Assembly (NCBI GenBank): GCA_910585765.1 | Contig: CAJUES010000061.1 | Location: 1-19,808, forward strand | DNA from: an uncultured Lachnospiraceae bacterium | GTDB lineage: Bacteria; Bacillota; Clostridia; Lachnospirales; Lachnospiraceae | Length of the DNA stretch: 19,808 bases | Direction: 5' to 3' | Shown here: positions 19,805 through 19,808 of the stretch, in pieces | Layout: the number at the start of each line of letters is the position of its first letter | Position numbering within the stretch: position 1 is the first letter of the stretch | Translations under genes and position numbers: made by a program | Notes under the pieces: model-generated | Told to the model about the DNA's origin: nothing | Databases searched by the model: none | What the model saw: the letters and a program-made list of their open reading frames with translations, nothing else

Positions 19805-19808
19805 CTTA

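Noticed and set aside
1..19808. CRISPR arrays, insertion sequences, prophage, tRNA or rRNA genes, or a hidden defence or biosynthetic system
   Set aside because: No spaced repeat array, transposase, integrase, tRNA-like cloverleaf or unfamiliar gene cluster was seen. Almost all coding sequence is assigned to conserved housekeeping families.

Overview
The window is the conserved ribosomal-protein supercluster (S10, spc and alpha operons) of a low-to-mid-GC Gram-positive bacterium of class Clostridia, most likely the family Lachnospiraceae. The assignment rests on five things: a Firmicutes-type gene order running rplO-secY-adk-map-KOW-infA-rpmJ-rpsM-rpsK-...-rpoA-rplQ-ecfA1-ecfA2-ecfT-truA-rplM-rpsI; strong AGGAGG ribosome sites nearly everywhere; zinc-type S14, L36 and adenylate kinase; an rpsD gene sitting between rpsK and rpoA; and a greatly enlarged L17. 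All 36 coding sequences are on the + strand. The species is inferred from protein recall and was not verified by any search.

Layout. Positions 2-2760 are the end of the S10 operon: rplB (5' truncated by the window edge), rpsS, rplV, rpsC, rplP, rpmC, rpsQ. Positions 2824-8278 are the spc operon: rplN, rplX, rplE, rpsN (zinc form), rpsH, rplF, rplR, rpsE, rpmD, rplO, secY. After a 249-nt structured spacer come adk, map, a small KOW RNA-binding protein and infA. A near-consensus promoter with an extended -10 then precedes rpmJ. A 320-nt leader made of consecutive stem-loops precedes rpsM-rpsK-rpsD-rpoA-rplQ, and a rho-independent terminator at 14418-14443 follows rplQ. I see no intrinsic terminator before that point.

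Downstream lie a J-domain protein of unknown client and the energising module of an ECF vitamin/metal transporter (ecfA1, ecfA2, ecfT), then truA. Last is a separate rplM-rpsI transcription unit, with a consensus promoter (TTGACA-17-TATAAT), a structured candidate L13 leader and a strong terminator closing at the window end.

How the genes work together: the products form both ribosomal subunits, start translation (IF1), insert membrane proteins (SecY), trim the initiator methionine (Map), supply nucleotides (Adk), transcribe (RNA polymerase alpha), modify tRNA (TruA) and power micronutrient uptake (EcfA1A2T). Gene content is ordinary and I found no novel multi-gene system. The points that merit a second look are RNA structures in the unusually long intercistronic spacers, the roughly 60-residue expansion of L17, and the J-domain gene inserted between rplQ and the ECF genes.
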